This document shows positions 1 through 7,958 of a stretch of 64,000 bases of DNA, one piece after another (position 1 is the stretch's first letter; each line of letters starts with the position of its first letter). The position numbers and the translations under genes are program-made. This DNA is from Desulfurellaceae bacterium bin18 (lineage in GTDB: Bacteria; Desulfobacterota; Binatia; Bin18): contig MPMI01000001.1 in the NCBI GenBank assembly GCA_002238415.1, positions 1 through 64,000 of the forward strand. Direction: 5' to 3'. The notes under the pieces were generated by a model. It saw nothing but the letters and a program-made list of their open reading frames with translations. It made no database searches and was not told the origin of the DNA.

Positions 1-43
1 ACCATGGCAGTCCGGGTCAGCTTGACAATTCTCGGCCATTATC

Positions 44-62
44 GTAATAATATTGCTATTAC
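44..62. promoter_or_regulatory. Inverted repeat upstream of the metal cluster, possible metalloregulator site
   Basis: An AT-rich inverted repeat with 6-bp arms, GTAATA and TATTAC, separated by 7 bases, lies about 100 bp before the HupE start. AT-rich dyads of this kind are typical of Fur-family operators such as Zur boxes. The downstream genes (HupE, DUF1636, COG0523 GTPase, WD40) fit zinc, nickel or cobalt control. The match to a Zur consensus is only loose, so the regulator is a guess. Confidence 0.3.
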
Positions 63-164
63 ATCTGTTATGTAAAAATGAATTCCCACGCACCGAACAG
101 TCATCATCTTTCCCATCATGATGATCAGGGCAAAGTCGGGGGTTTTCCAGAGGGAGGAGAAAGA

Positions 165-818
165 ATGAATCGATACCTTTTGGCCGCGGTCGTTTTTACC
201 ATGAGCACGGTTCCGGCCTTTGCGCACCACCCGCTCGGCGGCATGCCAATGGAAACGCTAACCGACGGGCTCTTATCCGGCGTTGGGCATCCACTGTTGG
301 GCTTTGACCATCTCTTCTTCGTCATCGCCGTTGGCATCTTGGCACTTTACACTAGTCGCGCGCAACTGGCATCGGCCGCCTATATTGGCGCGATGCTGCT
401 GGGGTGCCTGCTGATGAGCTTTGGCGTTGGCCTTCCTGTCAAGGAATTGGTGATCGGCATTTCGCTTCTCGTTGTCGGCGGTATCCTTTTGTCCGGTCGT
501 GCCACGGGTTTTGCTCCGGCTGTTGGACTTTTCGCGGTTTTTGGCCTTTTCCACGGATCAGCCTTTGGCGACGCGATCGCGGCTCAGGAAGCAGGGGCCG
601 GCGTTGCCGTTCTGGCAGGCTATTTGGTCGGGCTTGGCCTTCTGCAATACGGCTTGGCACTCCTGGCCGGACTTGTTGTTCTCAATATGCTGAAGGCGAC
701 CGAGGCCAAACATATTCATGCCCGCTTCGCCGGCGCTGTTGTTGCCGGTGTCGGCACGTTTCTCACGCTTGAGAATATAGAAGGCCTCGTCTTCAATATG
801 TTGGGTCTGGCTGTCTAG
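165..818 (+). CDS. HupE/UreJ family metal permease
   Basis: This 217-residue membrane protein has a signal sequence (MNRYLLAAVVFTMSTVPAFA) followed at once by His-His, the usual start of mature HupE/UreJ proteins. The family motifs GHPLLGFDHL and FHGSAFG are present, with about six hydrophobic segments. The family imports nickel or cobalt across the inner membrane and often sits next to metal chaperones. The start at 165 was chosen because a GGGAGGAG ribosome site precedes it and the signal peptide begins there; an in-frame ATG at 78 is less likely. It heads the cluster with the COG0523 GTPase. Its last codons are duplicated at 5733-5777. The metal specificity cannot be read from the sequence. 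Confidence 0.88.
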   Translation: MNRYLLAAVVFTMSTVPAFAHHPLGGMPMETLTDGLLSGVGHPLLGFDHLFFVIAVGILALYTSRAQLASAAYIGAMLLGCLLMSFGVGLPVKELVIGISLLVVGGILLSGRATGFAPAVGLFAVFGLFHGSAFGDAIAAQEAGAGVAVLAGYLVGLGLLQYGLALLAGLVVLNMLKATEAKHIHARFAGAVVAGVGTFLTLENIEGLVFNMLGLAV

Positions 819-825
819 GAATCCC
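781..825. repeat. Direct repeat, copy 1: 3' end of the HupE gene
   Basis: These 45 bases cover the last HupE codons, the stop and about 7 bases beyond. They recur in the same orientation at 5733-5777 with two differences. The copies bracket the whole DUF1636 to WD40 cluster. Confidence 0.9.
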
Positions 826-868
826 AAGCCAGCCCGGGACCGGCCCGCCGCATAGCCGAGGAGTCAGC

Positions 869-1321
869 ATGACCGAAACTGCCTCATCCGTTTTAGCGAA
901 GGGGTCACCGACATCTCATGGTACCTTTCGTGGGTCATCCGTACTTCACGTGTGCATGTCCTGTAGGGCACCTGGCTCTCCGCGTGAGCCACGAGAGAGT
1001 CGAGCCGGCTTCAAACTCTATCAAGAGCTTCGCGCGACGTTCCATGAGAGCCCATTGGGCCACCACGTGGAGGTCAGGTCCACCGAGTGCCTGAGCGTAT
1101 GCCCGCGCCCCTGCGGAATCGCGCTCTCGTCGCCTGGGGCGTGGACTTACCTCTTCGGTGATCAGCACCCGGGCGAGAGTGCATGTGATATCGTAGAGTG
1201 TGTCTCGCTCTACATCGGTACCGGAGATGGGTTTATGCGGCGGGAGCGCCGTCCGAAGTCCCTTCGCGCAAGCATTCTGGGGCGTGTGCCGCCATACGAG
1301 GGGGGCGCTGATGCATCCTAG
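869..1321 (+). CDS. DUF1636 family predicted metal-binding protein
   Basis: The 150-residue product carries the cysteine motifs of DUF1636 (COG5469): HVCMSCRAPG near residue 27, then CLSVCPRPCGIALSSPGAW and YLFGD in the middle. This fold is thioredoxin-ferredoxin-like and is usually found beside CobW or COG0523 GTPases, so a role in metal handling is likely but unproven. It follows HupE after a 50-bp gap with GAGGAG upstream of its ATG. The C-terminal arginine-rich extension after about residue 120 is not a familiar part of the family and may be poorly conserved. Confidence 0.8.
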   Translation: MTETASSVLAKGSPTSHGTFRGSSVLHVCMSCRAPGSPREPRESRAGFKLYQELRATFHESPLGHHVEVRSTECLSVCPRPCGIALSSPGAWTYLFGDQHPGESACDIVECVSLYIGTGDGFMRRERRPKSLRASILGRVPPYEGGADAS

Positions 1322-1329
1322 CAGAAGGC

Positions 1330-1518
1330 ATGCTTCCGCTCAGCCAGGCCATCGCGTGGAGCGCCCTGGCCGTACCCGCCGTGGGTTTGGAGTCTCCGTC
1401 ACTGCCCACTTGGTCAGACGCAGCGCGTGTGTTGGCGAGCGCTGAAACGCCTGCCGTGACGCCATCCAGCCCCATCTTTGGTCTCGCCGTGTCGCAGGGA
1501 GAAGAGAGAGCATGTTGA
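1330..1518 (+). CDS. Short ORF of unknown status between DUF1636 and the small EEGC protein
   Basis: This 62-codon ORF fills the gap between two cluster genes. It overlaps the next start by 7 bases (ATGTTGA), the same arrangement as the flavoprotein/small membrane protein junction at 4337. It has a hydrophobic, Ala-rich N-terminus and no recognisable domain. It may be a remnant of a former coupled gene or chance coding potential. Confidence 0.22.
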   Translation: MLPLSQAIAWSALAVPAVGLESPSLPTWSDAARVLASAETPAVTPSSPIFGLAVSQGEERAC

Positions 1519-1820
1519 TCAACACATCACCACGCCGCCCGAACCTCGAACGGGTTCGACGTATCAAGGAGGCATTGCGCGAAGCGCTAAGCCTCTCCCA
1601 TGACACGACGGTCACGGTCACCGAGTTGGCGTGTCTCGAAGAGGGCTGTGCGCCCATCGAGACCGTGGTTGGCCTGCTTCGGCCCGATGCGCCACAGCTC
1701 CAGTACAAACTACACAAACCCACGGACGCCGTTGACGCCGAAGACCTGGTCCAGGTCTGCACGGCGTGGGGATTCGACGTCCAGATTCCGGTGCTCGCAC
1801 CGCTGCTCCAGGAGAACTAG
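1512..1820 (+). CDS. Small conserved-looking protein of COG0523 clusters, function unknown
   Basis: This 102-residue soluble protein starts with a helical basic stretch (RVRRIKEALREAL), then has an ELACLEEGCAPIET motif and a YKLHKP segment. I recall similar small proteins with an E-E-G-C-P core next to CobW/COG0523 genes in proteobacteria, but I cannot name a function. The single cysteine in the acidic motif could bind metal. A purine-rich ribosome site (GGGAGAAGAGAG) precedes the ATG, and the stop abuts the ATG of the GTPase gene, so the two are probably translated together. Confidence 0.7.
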   Translation: MLINTSPRRPNLERVRRIKEALREALSLSHDTTVTVTELACLEEGCAPIETVVGLLRPDAPQLQYKLHKPTDAVDAEDLVQVCTAWGFDVQIPVLAPLLQEN

Positions 1821-3191
1821 ATGAATACGCCAAATTTAGATTTAGAAATTACACCTCGAAAAGTACCTGTTACCATCCTCACCGGCTTCCTCGGCTCTGG
1901 CAAGACGACTCTGCTCAACCGGATCTTGAGTGAGGAGCACGGCAAGCGCATTGCCGTGATCGAGAACGAGTACGGGGAGGTCGGCATCGATCAGGCGCTC
2001 GTCATCGACGCTGACGAGGAGATATTCGAGATGTCGAACGGCTGCATCTGCTGCACGGTGCGCGGAGACCTGATTCGCGTACTCGGCAATCTCATGAAGC
2101 GCCGCGACAAGTTCGACTATGTGTTGGTGGAAACCACAGGGCTTGCCGATCCCGGTCCGGTCGCTCAGACGTTCTTCATGGACGACGAGATTCGTGAGGA
2201 GTTCTCGCTTGACGGGATCGTCACGCTCGTCGATGCAGCCCACATCGAGCAGCAGCTCGGCCGAAGCGACGAAAGCACGGAGCAAATCGCGTTCGCAGAC
2301 ATCCTCGTGCTCAACAAGACGGACCTCGTCAACGGCGAGGCGCTCGACAGGCTCGAAGCTCGGCTCCGAGACATGAACCGAATGGCGCAAGTCGTGCGTA
2401 GCGAGCGAGCGAATGTCTCCGTCGACACGGTACTCAACCTCGCTGCCTTCGACCTGGACCAGGTACTTGAGCGTCGTCCCACCTTCCTCGAGTCGGAGTA
2501 TCCGTTCGAATGGACTGGAGTCTATTCGCTCCATATCGGCCGCTACGAACTCAGCCTCGCCGATGGACCTGATCCGGCGATGTCGCTCGTCGTCGTGTCC
2601 GACCAGGGCACGGATGACGCTGCCCTCCGTGAGGGTGCGGAGTGGTGTGTGCGGCGGTACGCCGAACCTGCGGAGCTCATTCGCCCGGGGGAAGAGATTC
2701 CTGTCGGAAAGCATGTGAACCTCCGGCTCGATTCCCCAGGGCGCAAGTCGTTCTTCTTGGAGGTCGATACGCAGGCGCGGGTTGGCCTCTATGCCCAGCA
2801 CACCGCGGAGGAGTTCGATCTCCAACTGACGAACGCGGATGGAGCGACAATCAGGCAAGAGGTCGAGCGAACCTGGGTCGCACAGCACGAGCACGACGAC
2901 GAGGTGGGCTCGATCTCAATCGAGAGGGACGGCGACGTCGATCCCGACAGGCTCAACGCCTGGCTTGGCAAACTGCTCAGTGAGCGCGGGGTGGACATCT
3001 TCCGAATGAAGGGCTTCATCAGCCTCGCGGGTGAGTCGCGTCGCTTCGTCTTCCAGGGGGTTCACATGCTCTTTGACGGCCAGCCGGATCAGCCATGGGG
3101 CGACGCGCCCCGTCGCAATCAGCTCGTCTTCATCGGCCGCAACCTCGATGAGCAGAGCATGCGGCAGGAGTTCGAAGCATGTCTGATTTGA
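1821..3191 (+). CDS. COG0523/CobW family GTP-dependent metal chaperone
   Basis: A 456-residue G3E-family GTPase. Walker A is GFLGSGKTT (residues 22-30), the family metal motif is CICC (residues 75-78), and the guanine-specificity motif is NKTD near residue 165. The CobW_C domain fills the C-terminal part. Members hand zinc, cobalt or other metals to client proteins, and the HupE/DUF1636 context points to this. The subgroup cannot be fixed from sequence alone. SD-like AGGAGAAC precedes the ATG. The gene end overlaps the start codons of what follows, and its last 75 bases recur at 4596-4670 just before the WD40 gene. Confidence 0.92.
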   Translation: MNTPNLDLEITPRKVPVTILTGFLGSGKTTLLNRILSEEHGKRIAVIENEYGEVGIDQALVIDADEEIFEMSNGCICCTVRGDLIRVLGNLMKRRDKFDYVLVETTGLADPGPVAQTFFMDDEIREEFSLDGIVTLVDAAHIEQQLGRSDESTEQIAFADILVLNKTDLVNGEALDRLEARLRDMNRMAQVVRSERANVSVDTVLNLAAFDLDQVLERRPTFLESEYPFEWTGVYSLHIGRYELSLADGPDPAMSLVVVSDQGTDDAALREGAEWCVRRYAEPAELIRPGEEIPVGKHVNLRLDSPGRKSFFLEVDTQARVGLYAQHTAEEFDLQLTNADGATIRQEVERTWVAQHEHDDEVGSISIERDGDVDPDRLNAWLGKLLSERGVDIFRMKGFISLAGESRRFVFQGVHMLFDGQPDQPWGDAPRRNQLVFIGRNLDEQSMRQEFEACLI

Positions 3192-3197
3192 ATGTCG
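3123..3197. repeat. Direct repeat, copy 1: 3' end of the COG0523 GTPase gene
   Basis: These 75 bases include the last 22 codons, the stop and a few bases after it. They match 4596-4670 in the same orientation with four differences. The copies flank the flavoprotein and small membrane protein genes. Confidence 0.93.
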
Positions 3198-3212
3198 CCA
3201 GGAGGAGTCTGC

Positions 3213-4343
3213 ATGGTCGGCACCGAGAGCAGTGAAATCGTCTATGATGTAGTGGTCGTCGGCGCCGGTGCCGCAGGCGTGGGGGCCGCGGTGGCTCTCA
3301 AGCATGCTGGCATCGAGAACTTCATAGTTTCCGAGCGTCGCAAGGTCGGCGCATCGTTCGCCTCATGGCCGGCCGAGACTCGCTTCATCACGCCCTCGTA
3401 CCCAACCAATTCGATTGGCATGCTCGATTTGAACTCGATCGCGATTGGAACTTCACCCGCGTTCAGTTTGGGGGTCGAGCATCCGACGGGTAAAGAGTAT
3501 GCGAGATATTTGCGTGCAGTTGCACGATTCTTTGAGGTGCCTGTACGCCAGGATACCGACGTGATGCAGGTCGCAAAGGTTGGCGACGGCTTTCGCATCG
3601 ATACGGCCGACGAGACCTTGCAAGCCAAGCACGTCATTTGGACCGCTGGCGAGTTCCAATACCCACGCTTAAGTGGGTTTGTTGGGAGCCAATTGTGTTG
3701 CCACACCGCGACCATCCCCAGCTATGAAGAGCTTGACGGTGACGACTTCATCGTTGTGGGTGGCTACGAAAGTGGTGTCGACGTGGCCTACCACTTGGCG
3801 TGTCGCGACAAACGAGTGCGGTTGTTCGACAAGGGTTGCCCGTGGGAGGACGAGAGTTCCGATCCCAGTGTCGCGCTTTCCCCGTTTACGCTCGAACGGA
3901 TGCGTGAAGACCAGTTTGTTGAGCAAGTGGAACTGTTTCCGCACACCCCTATCGAATCGGTCACTCGCGCGGACGCCATGTATGAAGTTACGGCTCGGGA
4001 CGGACATCGGTTTCAAACCCGCGTGCCGCCACTATTGGCGGGCGGATTTGAGGGGAGTCACAAGTTAGTCGCGGATTTGTTTGAACGACGCGACGATGGC
4101 TCTCCGCTTCTGAGCGAACACGATGAATCGACCATCGTACCGGGAGTGTTTCTCTGCGGCCCCACAGTTCGCCATAACAATTACGTCTTCTGCTTTATCT
4201 TCAAGTATCGACAACGATTCGCCGTTGTCGCCAAAGCAATTGCGACCTCGTTAGGGCTGCCGGCGGAAAATTTGGAAGAGTACCGCAAGTGGGGCATGTA
4301 TCTCGATGACCTCTCCTGCTGTGGGGAGGAGTGCGTATGTTGA
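3213..4343 (+). CDS. FAD/NAD(P)-dependent oxidoreductase (YpdA/CzcO-like flavoprotein)
   Basis: The 376-residue product begins with a dinucleotide-binding fold, VVVVGAGAAGVGAAVAL, and has a second nucleotide-binding site DFIVVGGYESGVDVAYHLA at mid-protein, the two-Rossmann plan of pyridine nucleotide-disulfide type and flavin monooxygenase-like enzymes. The protein ends in a cysteine-rich tail (SCCGEECVC), which could bind metal or be redox active. The start at 3213 has a good GGAGGAG site five bases upstream; an ATG at 3192 is also in frame. The gene and its partner appear to be an insertion into the GTPase-WD40 operon, because they are bracketed by a 75-bp repeat. The substrate is unknown. 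Confidence 0.8.
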   Translation: MVGTESSEIVYDVVVVGAGAAGVGAAVALKHAGIENFIVSERRKVGASFASWPAETRFITPSYPTNSIGMLDLNSIAIGTSPAFSLGVEHPTGKEYARYLRAVARFFEVPVRQDTDVMQVAKVGDGFRIDTADETLQAKHVIWTAGEFQYPRLSGFVGSQLCCHTATIPSYEELDGDDFIVVGGYESGVDVAYHLACRDKRVRLFDKGCPWEDESSDPSVALSPFTLERMREDQFVEQVELFPHTPIESVTRADAMYEVTARDGHRFQTRVPPLLAGGFEGSHKLVADLFERRDDGSPLLSEHDESTIVPGVFLCGPTVRHNNYVFCFIFKYRQRFAVVAKAIATSLGLPAENLEEYRKWGMYLDDLSCCGEECVC

Positions 4344-4564
4344 CGGGAAACGACGAAGGGGCCGTCGTGTCTGGCGCGGGGCGAAGCCGACTAGCCAGGG
4401 TGCGGAGCATCGAATGGCTCGGACAAACGGCTGCCAGCGTTTGCTGGATTGGCAGCATGCTGGCTTACGGGATCAGATCCAGTGGGGATTGGTTGCAGTT
4501 ATTTGCTGCATCCGCATGGCTGTTGGCCAACATCGTAGCGATTGCGACTGCCGAGGCTGATTGA
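4337..4564 (+). CDS. Small two-helix membrane protein coupled to the flavoprotein
   Basis: A 75-residue protein with two likely membrane helices (around WLGQTAASVCWIGSMLAYGI and WLQLFAASAWLLANIVAI). Its ATG overlaps the flavoprotein stop (ATGTTGA), so translation is probably coupled and the two may act together at the membrane. A GGGGAGGAG site lies just upstream inside the flavoprotein gene. No characterised domain was recognised. Confidence 0.6.
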   Translation: MLTGNDEGAVVSGAGRSRLARVRSIEWLGQTAASVCWIGSMLAYGIRSSGDWLQLFAASAWLLANIVAIATAEAD

Positions 4565-4595
4565 GATGTCGGTAGTACTTCAAGGAGTCGGTCAT

Positions 4596-4670
4596 CTCGT
4601 CTCCATCGGCCGCAACCTCAATGAGCAGAGCATACGGCAGGGGTTCGAAGCATGTCTGATTTGAATGTCG
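4596..4670. repeat. Direct repeat, copy 2: degenerate 3' end of the COG0523 GTPase gene
   Basis: A 75-bp duplicate of 3123-3197. All four differences would change the encoded amino acid (F to S, D to N, M to I, E to G), so the piece is no longer kept as GTPase coding sequence. It supplies the translation start of the WD40 gene, whose first codons (MSDLNV) lie within it. Confidence 0.93.
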
Positions 4671-5692
4671 GCAGCTCGAAGGGTGCCCTTCGCCGGGGCT
4701 GGTCTGCGGCGGTCGGCGACTACGCTATCGCCGGGGGTTGGTGTCTACGCGGTGAGGCGCTGATGGTCGGTGATGCTGAGGGGAGTGTCTACGCATTCGA
4801 CGGGAAGTCTGGCGCGACCGTCTGGGAGCGGCGCGGGGTTCATGAAGGTGGTGTGCTCGCGGTGGCGATCCACCCAAGTGGAACCGCGTTCGCTACGGCC
4901 GGCCAGGACAGACGAGTCTTAATCTGGAGTGCTGCCGAAGGTCAGGTAAGCCGGGCTATCGACGTCGGAAGTGGTTGGGTAGAAAACGTGGCGTGGTCGC
5001 CGGACGGCCAATGGTTGGCGGCCTCCTGCTCCCGGCAGGTTCATGCGTATGGTGCGGACGGCGCGGAGGTTTGGCGATCTGATGATCATCCCAGCACCGT
5101 CAGTGCGATCGCCTGGTCGAGCGTAGGGGAGCTGGCGACGGCCTGTTACGGTCGAGTGACGTTCTTCGACGCGTCCACTGGCGAGCTTCGCCAGAAGCTG
5201 GAGTGGCAGGGCTCCTTGGTGTCGATGGTACTGAGCTCGGACGGGGATATCGTGGCCTGCGGCAGCCAGGACAACTCGGTGCACTTCTGGCGTCGCTCCA
5301 CGGAGCAGGACTCCATGATGTCAGGATATCCTGCCAAGCCGTCGGCCCTGGCTTTCGATGACACCGGCACCCTTTTGGCCACCGGCGGAGGGGAGGCGGT
5401 GACGGTCTGGAGCTTCCAGGGAAGTGGTCCCGAAGGCACGCGGCCCGGCGTTCTAGAGCTTCATGTTCAACCCGTCACGACGCTTGCCTTCGCTCGCCGC
5501 GCGATGCGCCTGGCATCGGGAGGCCGCGATGGTGCCGTGGTTGTGTGGTCGCTTCAGAGAGATGGAGAAGGCGGTCCGATAGGGGACGCGGTTGTGGCGG
5601 GTGTAGTGGCCGAATTGTACTGGCGGCCAGACGGGCGCGCGCTTGCCGCGCTCGACGCGCAGGGTGGCGTAACGGTTTGGCGGATAGGATGA
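4652..5692 (+). CDS. WD40-repeat protein of the metal cluster
   Basis: This 346-residue protein consists of about seven WD40 blades, seen as recurring pieces such as VAWSPDGQWLAASC, IAWSSVGELATACY, LAFDDTGTLLATGG, LAFARRAMRLASGGRDGAVVVWS and a final LDAQGGVTVWR. It has no signal peptide, so it should be a cytoplasmic beta-propeller. WD40 proteins are recurrent neighbours of COG0523 GTPases in proteobacteria; a scaffold or client role is inferred. The start codon lies inside the duplicated GTPase 3' end, implying that the ancestral GTPase and WD40 genes overlapped by 13 bases. Confidence 0.85.
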   Translation: MSDLNVGSSKGALRRGWSAAVGDYAIAGGWCLRGEALMVGDAEGSVYAFDGKSGATVWERRGVHEGGVLAVAIHPSGTAFATAGQDRRVLIWSAAEGQVSRAIDVGSGWVENVAWSPDGQWLAASCSRQVHAYGADGAEVWRSDDHPSTVSAIAWSSVGELATACYGRVTFFDASTGELRQKLEWQGSLVSMVLSSDGDIVACGSQDNSVHFWRRSTEQDSMMSGYPAKPSALAFDDTGTLLATGGGEAVTVWSFQGSGPEGTRPGVLELHVQPVTTLAFARRAMRLASGGRDGAVVVWSLQRDGEGGPIGDAVVAGVVAELYWRPDGRALAALDAQGGVTVWRIG

Positions 5693-5732
5693 ACAAAGGC
5701 CCGAATTGCCCGCGCACGCGCAGTGCTGGGCC

Positions 5733-5777
5733 AAGGTCTCGTCTTCAATATATTGGGTCTGGCTGTCTAGGAATCCC
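5733..5777. repeat. Direct repeat, copy 2: 3' end of a HupE gene
   Basis: Matches 781-825 with two differences. In the HupE frame it reads GLVFNILGLAV and a stop, against GLVFNMLGLAV in the intact gene. It is a gene-end fragment with no start of its own and closes the metal cluster. Confidence 0.88.
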
Positions 5778-5812
5778 CAGCCCGCCGATTTTGACAGGGG
5801 ACACGGCTTCTT

Positions 5813-6535
5813 CTACCCTTGCGGAAGCAGCAAATCCGGTCTGAGCACGGCTTGATGGAGAGAGAGTGCATTCACGGTTGCTTTGGAGACCATCACCGCG
5901 TTTGCGTTTTTACGCGCCAGGCTTTGAGCCAGATCAGCCACCGTAGGCAGGAGTTTTTCCGGCGTCACCACCCGATTCAGCATCCCGACGGATAACAAAT
6001 CGGTTGCGCCGTAGTGGCGGCAGGTCAGGATCATTTCCTTGGCGTGTGCCGGTCCCACATGGGCCGCGAGCAGGGTCACCATAGACGGACTCAATGGAGC
6101 CCCAAGGTCCACTTCAGGAAACCAGAACTCCGCTCCTTCGACGGCGACACGCAGGTCGCAGCCGAGTACCAGCCCCCAGCCTCCCCCAACCGCATAGCCA
6201 TTCACCGCCGCGATCGTGATTGGCTCAAGGTGGACCAAGCTTGCCAGGACGCGTTCCGTCAGACGCGCCCGGCGAGGGGCGAATTCTCTGAAAATCTTTT
6301 CACGCTCGGCCGGATCACTGACGCCTTTCGTGAGCGACAGATCCGCACCAGCGCAGAAGGTATTACCTGAGCCGGTGAAGATCAGGACCCTGACGTCGGC
6401 ATCGTCTCGGAGCTGGCATAATAGGCTATACAACTCCAGCAGGATGTCTTCGTTTAATGGATTGCGTTTTTCCGGTCGATTGAAAGTGAGAGTTGCGACA
6501 CACTCTCTTTTTTCCAGTAAAAAATGTCTCGGCAT
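5813..6535 (-). CDS. Enoyl-CoA hydratase/isomerase family protein
   Basis: A 240-residue crotonase-fold enzyme. The N-terminal LTFNRPEKRNPLNEDI, the oxyanion-hole pieces FCAGADLS and AVNGYAVGGGWG, and the PEVDLGAPLSPS segment carrying a probable catalytic Glu all fit the family. Such enzymes hydrate or isomerise enoyl-CoA thioesters in beta-oxidation-like routes. A GGGAGG site lies before the ATG. It lies next to a glutathione transferase on the same strand, at the edge of a large catabolic region. The length is slightly short of the usual 255-260 residues. The substrate is unknown. Confidence 0.88.
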   Translation of the reverse strand: MPRHFLLEKRECVATLTFNRPEKRNPLNEDILLELYSLLCQLRDDADVRVLIFTGSGNTFCAGADLSLTKGVSDPAEREKIFREFAPRRARLTERVLASLVHLEPITIAAVNGYAVGGGWGLVLGCDLRVAVEGAEFWFPEVDLGAPLSPSMVTLLAAHVGPAHAKEMILTCRHYGATDLLSVGMLNRVVTPEKLLPTVADLAQSLARKNANAVMVSKATVNALSLHQAVLRPDLLLPQG

Positions 6536-6671
6536 CCTGCCTCCCAGACGAATACGATCCAGTTCCCTGATGTCGAATCGCTCGGACAGACCACCAAAGA
6601 CACTTCCGTCGGGCTCTCAACCGAAAGAGAATTTTTGGAATGTTCAGAAATCCAACACTGTTATCGGGCTC

Positions 6672-7469
6672 CTACTCCTTTAAGTAGCTGTCGTCCTGGC
6701 CTGCGTAGAGAATGCCGTGGTTGTGGCCGCTGTGGACTTCCGTTCCCTTTAGGACCGCGGTCTTCCGCGTAAACTCAAATTTCACGCCGTCCTTCAGTAC
6801 TTTTCCGACGTTCTCATACTGCCACGCACTCACCTTCTTCGCGTGAGGACGTGCGGCCATTGTCTCGAACCATGCCCTGACTTTCGGATGCTTTTTCCAC
6901 ACCCCGTCCGGAATGATCTTGCCGGCGTCATGAGAAACGAGATCCTGGTGAGCGGTCAGATCCGCATAGCTCATCTCATCGCCGCACAGATACTCACGGT
7001 CTTTGAGCCAATAAGTCTCGAGCAGGTCAAGGGACTCGTACAGCAGATAGCGCCCCTTCTTTATCTCCGCAGAAAAGTCCTTATCGTACCCGTAGATCAT
7101 TGGGGCGAAGATCGTCCAGTGGAACGCCCCTCCTCCGAGGCGGAGCGTATAGGCGTACCATTGCAGAAACTGCTGAATATGCCCCTTTTGCTGCGGGTCG
7201 CGTCCGAACCAGTGATCGGGACATTGAAACTTCTCGTTCAAGTAGAAGGCAATGGCCGCACTCTCCCAGATAACAAAGTCACCATCAACGAGAATCGGTA
7301 CTTGCCCAGTCGGGTTGTACTTTTTTCTGAACTCCGGTCGCTCGTTGATATCTGTGGTGATATCGACCAACTCGGCTTCAAAGGGAATGTCGTTCTCCAG
7401 CATGAATTGATGCGCCGCGCGACACGGCTGTGACGCGGGGTGGTGAAGGTAACGCAAGGTTGCGCTCAT
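6672..7469 (-). CDS. Glutathione S-transferase family protein
   Basis: The 265-residue product has an N-terminal thioredoxin-like domain (LRYLHHPASQPCRAAHQFML, then NPTGQVPILVDGDFVIWESAAIAFYL), with the cis-Pro VPIL and the Glu-Ser glutathione contact ES, followed by a helical C-terminal domain. It also has a C-terminal tail (about residues 225-265) beyond the usual GST length. GGAGGAGG precedes the ATG. It probably conjugates or isomerises an electrophilic intermediate of the neighbouring catabolic genes, but the substrate is not known. Confidence 0.87.
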   Translation of the reverse strand: MSATLRYLHHPASQPCRAAHQFMLENDIPFEAELVDITTDINERPEFRKKYNPTGQVPILVDGDFVIWESAAIAFYLNEKFQCPDHWFGRDPQQKGHIQQFLQWYAYTLRLGGGAFHWTIFAPMIYGYDKDFSAEIKKGRYLLYESLDLLETYWLKDREYLCGDEMSYADLTAHQDLVSHDAGKIIPDGVWKKHPKVRAWFETMAARPHAKKVSAWQYENVGKVLKDGVKFEFTRKTAVLKGTEVHSGHNHGILYAGQDDSYLKE

Positions 7470-7669
7470 TTTAACCTCCTCCGTATTCTTTTCGGTGTCA
7501 TTGATTAACTCGCCCTCTTGCGAGGCATTGTCGATTGGTAGAGCGGCTTGTCAAGAGGTAAACCCAACACGAGCGTATTTGCGCGAAAACCTATGCTCAC
7601 AGCCCCTGATTCAGCATCAGAGCCGCATATTTCTACCGAGATATACACACTTCTTCCTATAGCCCCAAA

Positions 7670-7707
7670 GCGACACTGCCAACTGTATGAACAGTCGGCA
7701 GTGTCGC
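7670..7707. repeat. Strong hairpin or inverted repeat
   Basis: An 11-bp perfect outer stem (GCGACACTGCC with GGCAGTGTCGC), one A-C mismatch, a 5-bp inner stem (ACTGT with ACAGT) and a 4-base ATGA loop. No T-run follows directly on either strand, so it is not a plain terminator. It may be an operator or a structured RNA element. Confidence 0.65.
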
Positions 7708-7830
7708 ACCATATAGCGCTTTTATACCGATCGTTCAACACTCAAGACCTAGCTGGACTGGGTGGCGAGGTGACGCGGTGGGCTGATTGCAAATAGAATA
7801 TTGACCGAGCAGTATAAACTGCCTATATCG

Positions 7831-7852
7831 GTTTGTACCAACCGGTTCAAAC
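7831..7852. promoter_or_regulatory. 22-bp palindrome, probable repressor operator
   Basis: Half-sites GTTTGTACC and GGTTCAAAC face each other across four bases; 16 of 22 positions are symmetric. The size and symmetry fit a TetR- or MarR-type operator. It lies about 107 bp before the LLM gene start, in the shared upstream region with the GST gene. Confidence 0.5.
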
Positions 7853-7958
7853 ACTAATCCTGCGCTGAACAACCGATAGGGGCAGCACAATCGGCAACCT
7901 CACCTCATCTATATCAAACAAGACCAAACATTTCCGCCATGACGAAAGGAGCAAAGCA

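Larger units (their letters stand above)
7470..7958. other. Divergent intergenic region between the GST and LLM genes
   Basis: About 490 bases without a convincing gene; a 78-codon ORF here has no recognisable features. The region holds a long hairpin (7670-7707) and a near-perfect palindrome (7831-7852) close to the LLM gene, so it is best read as a two-way regulatory region. Confidence 0.6.
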
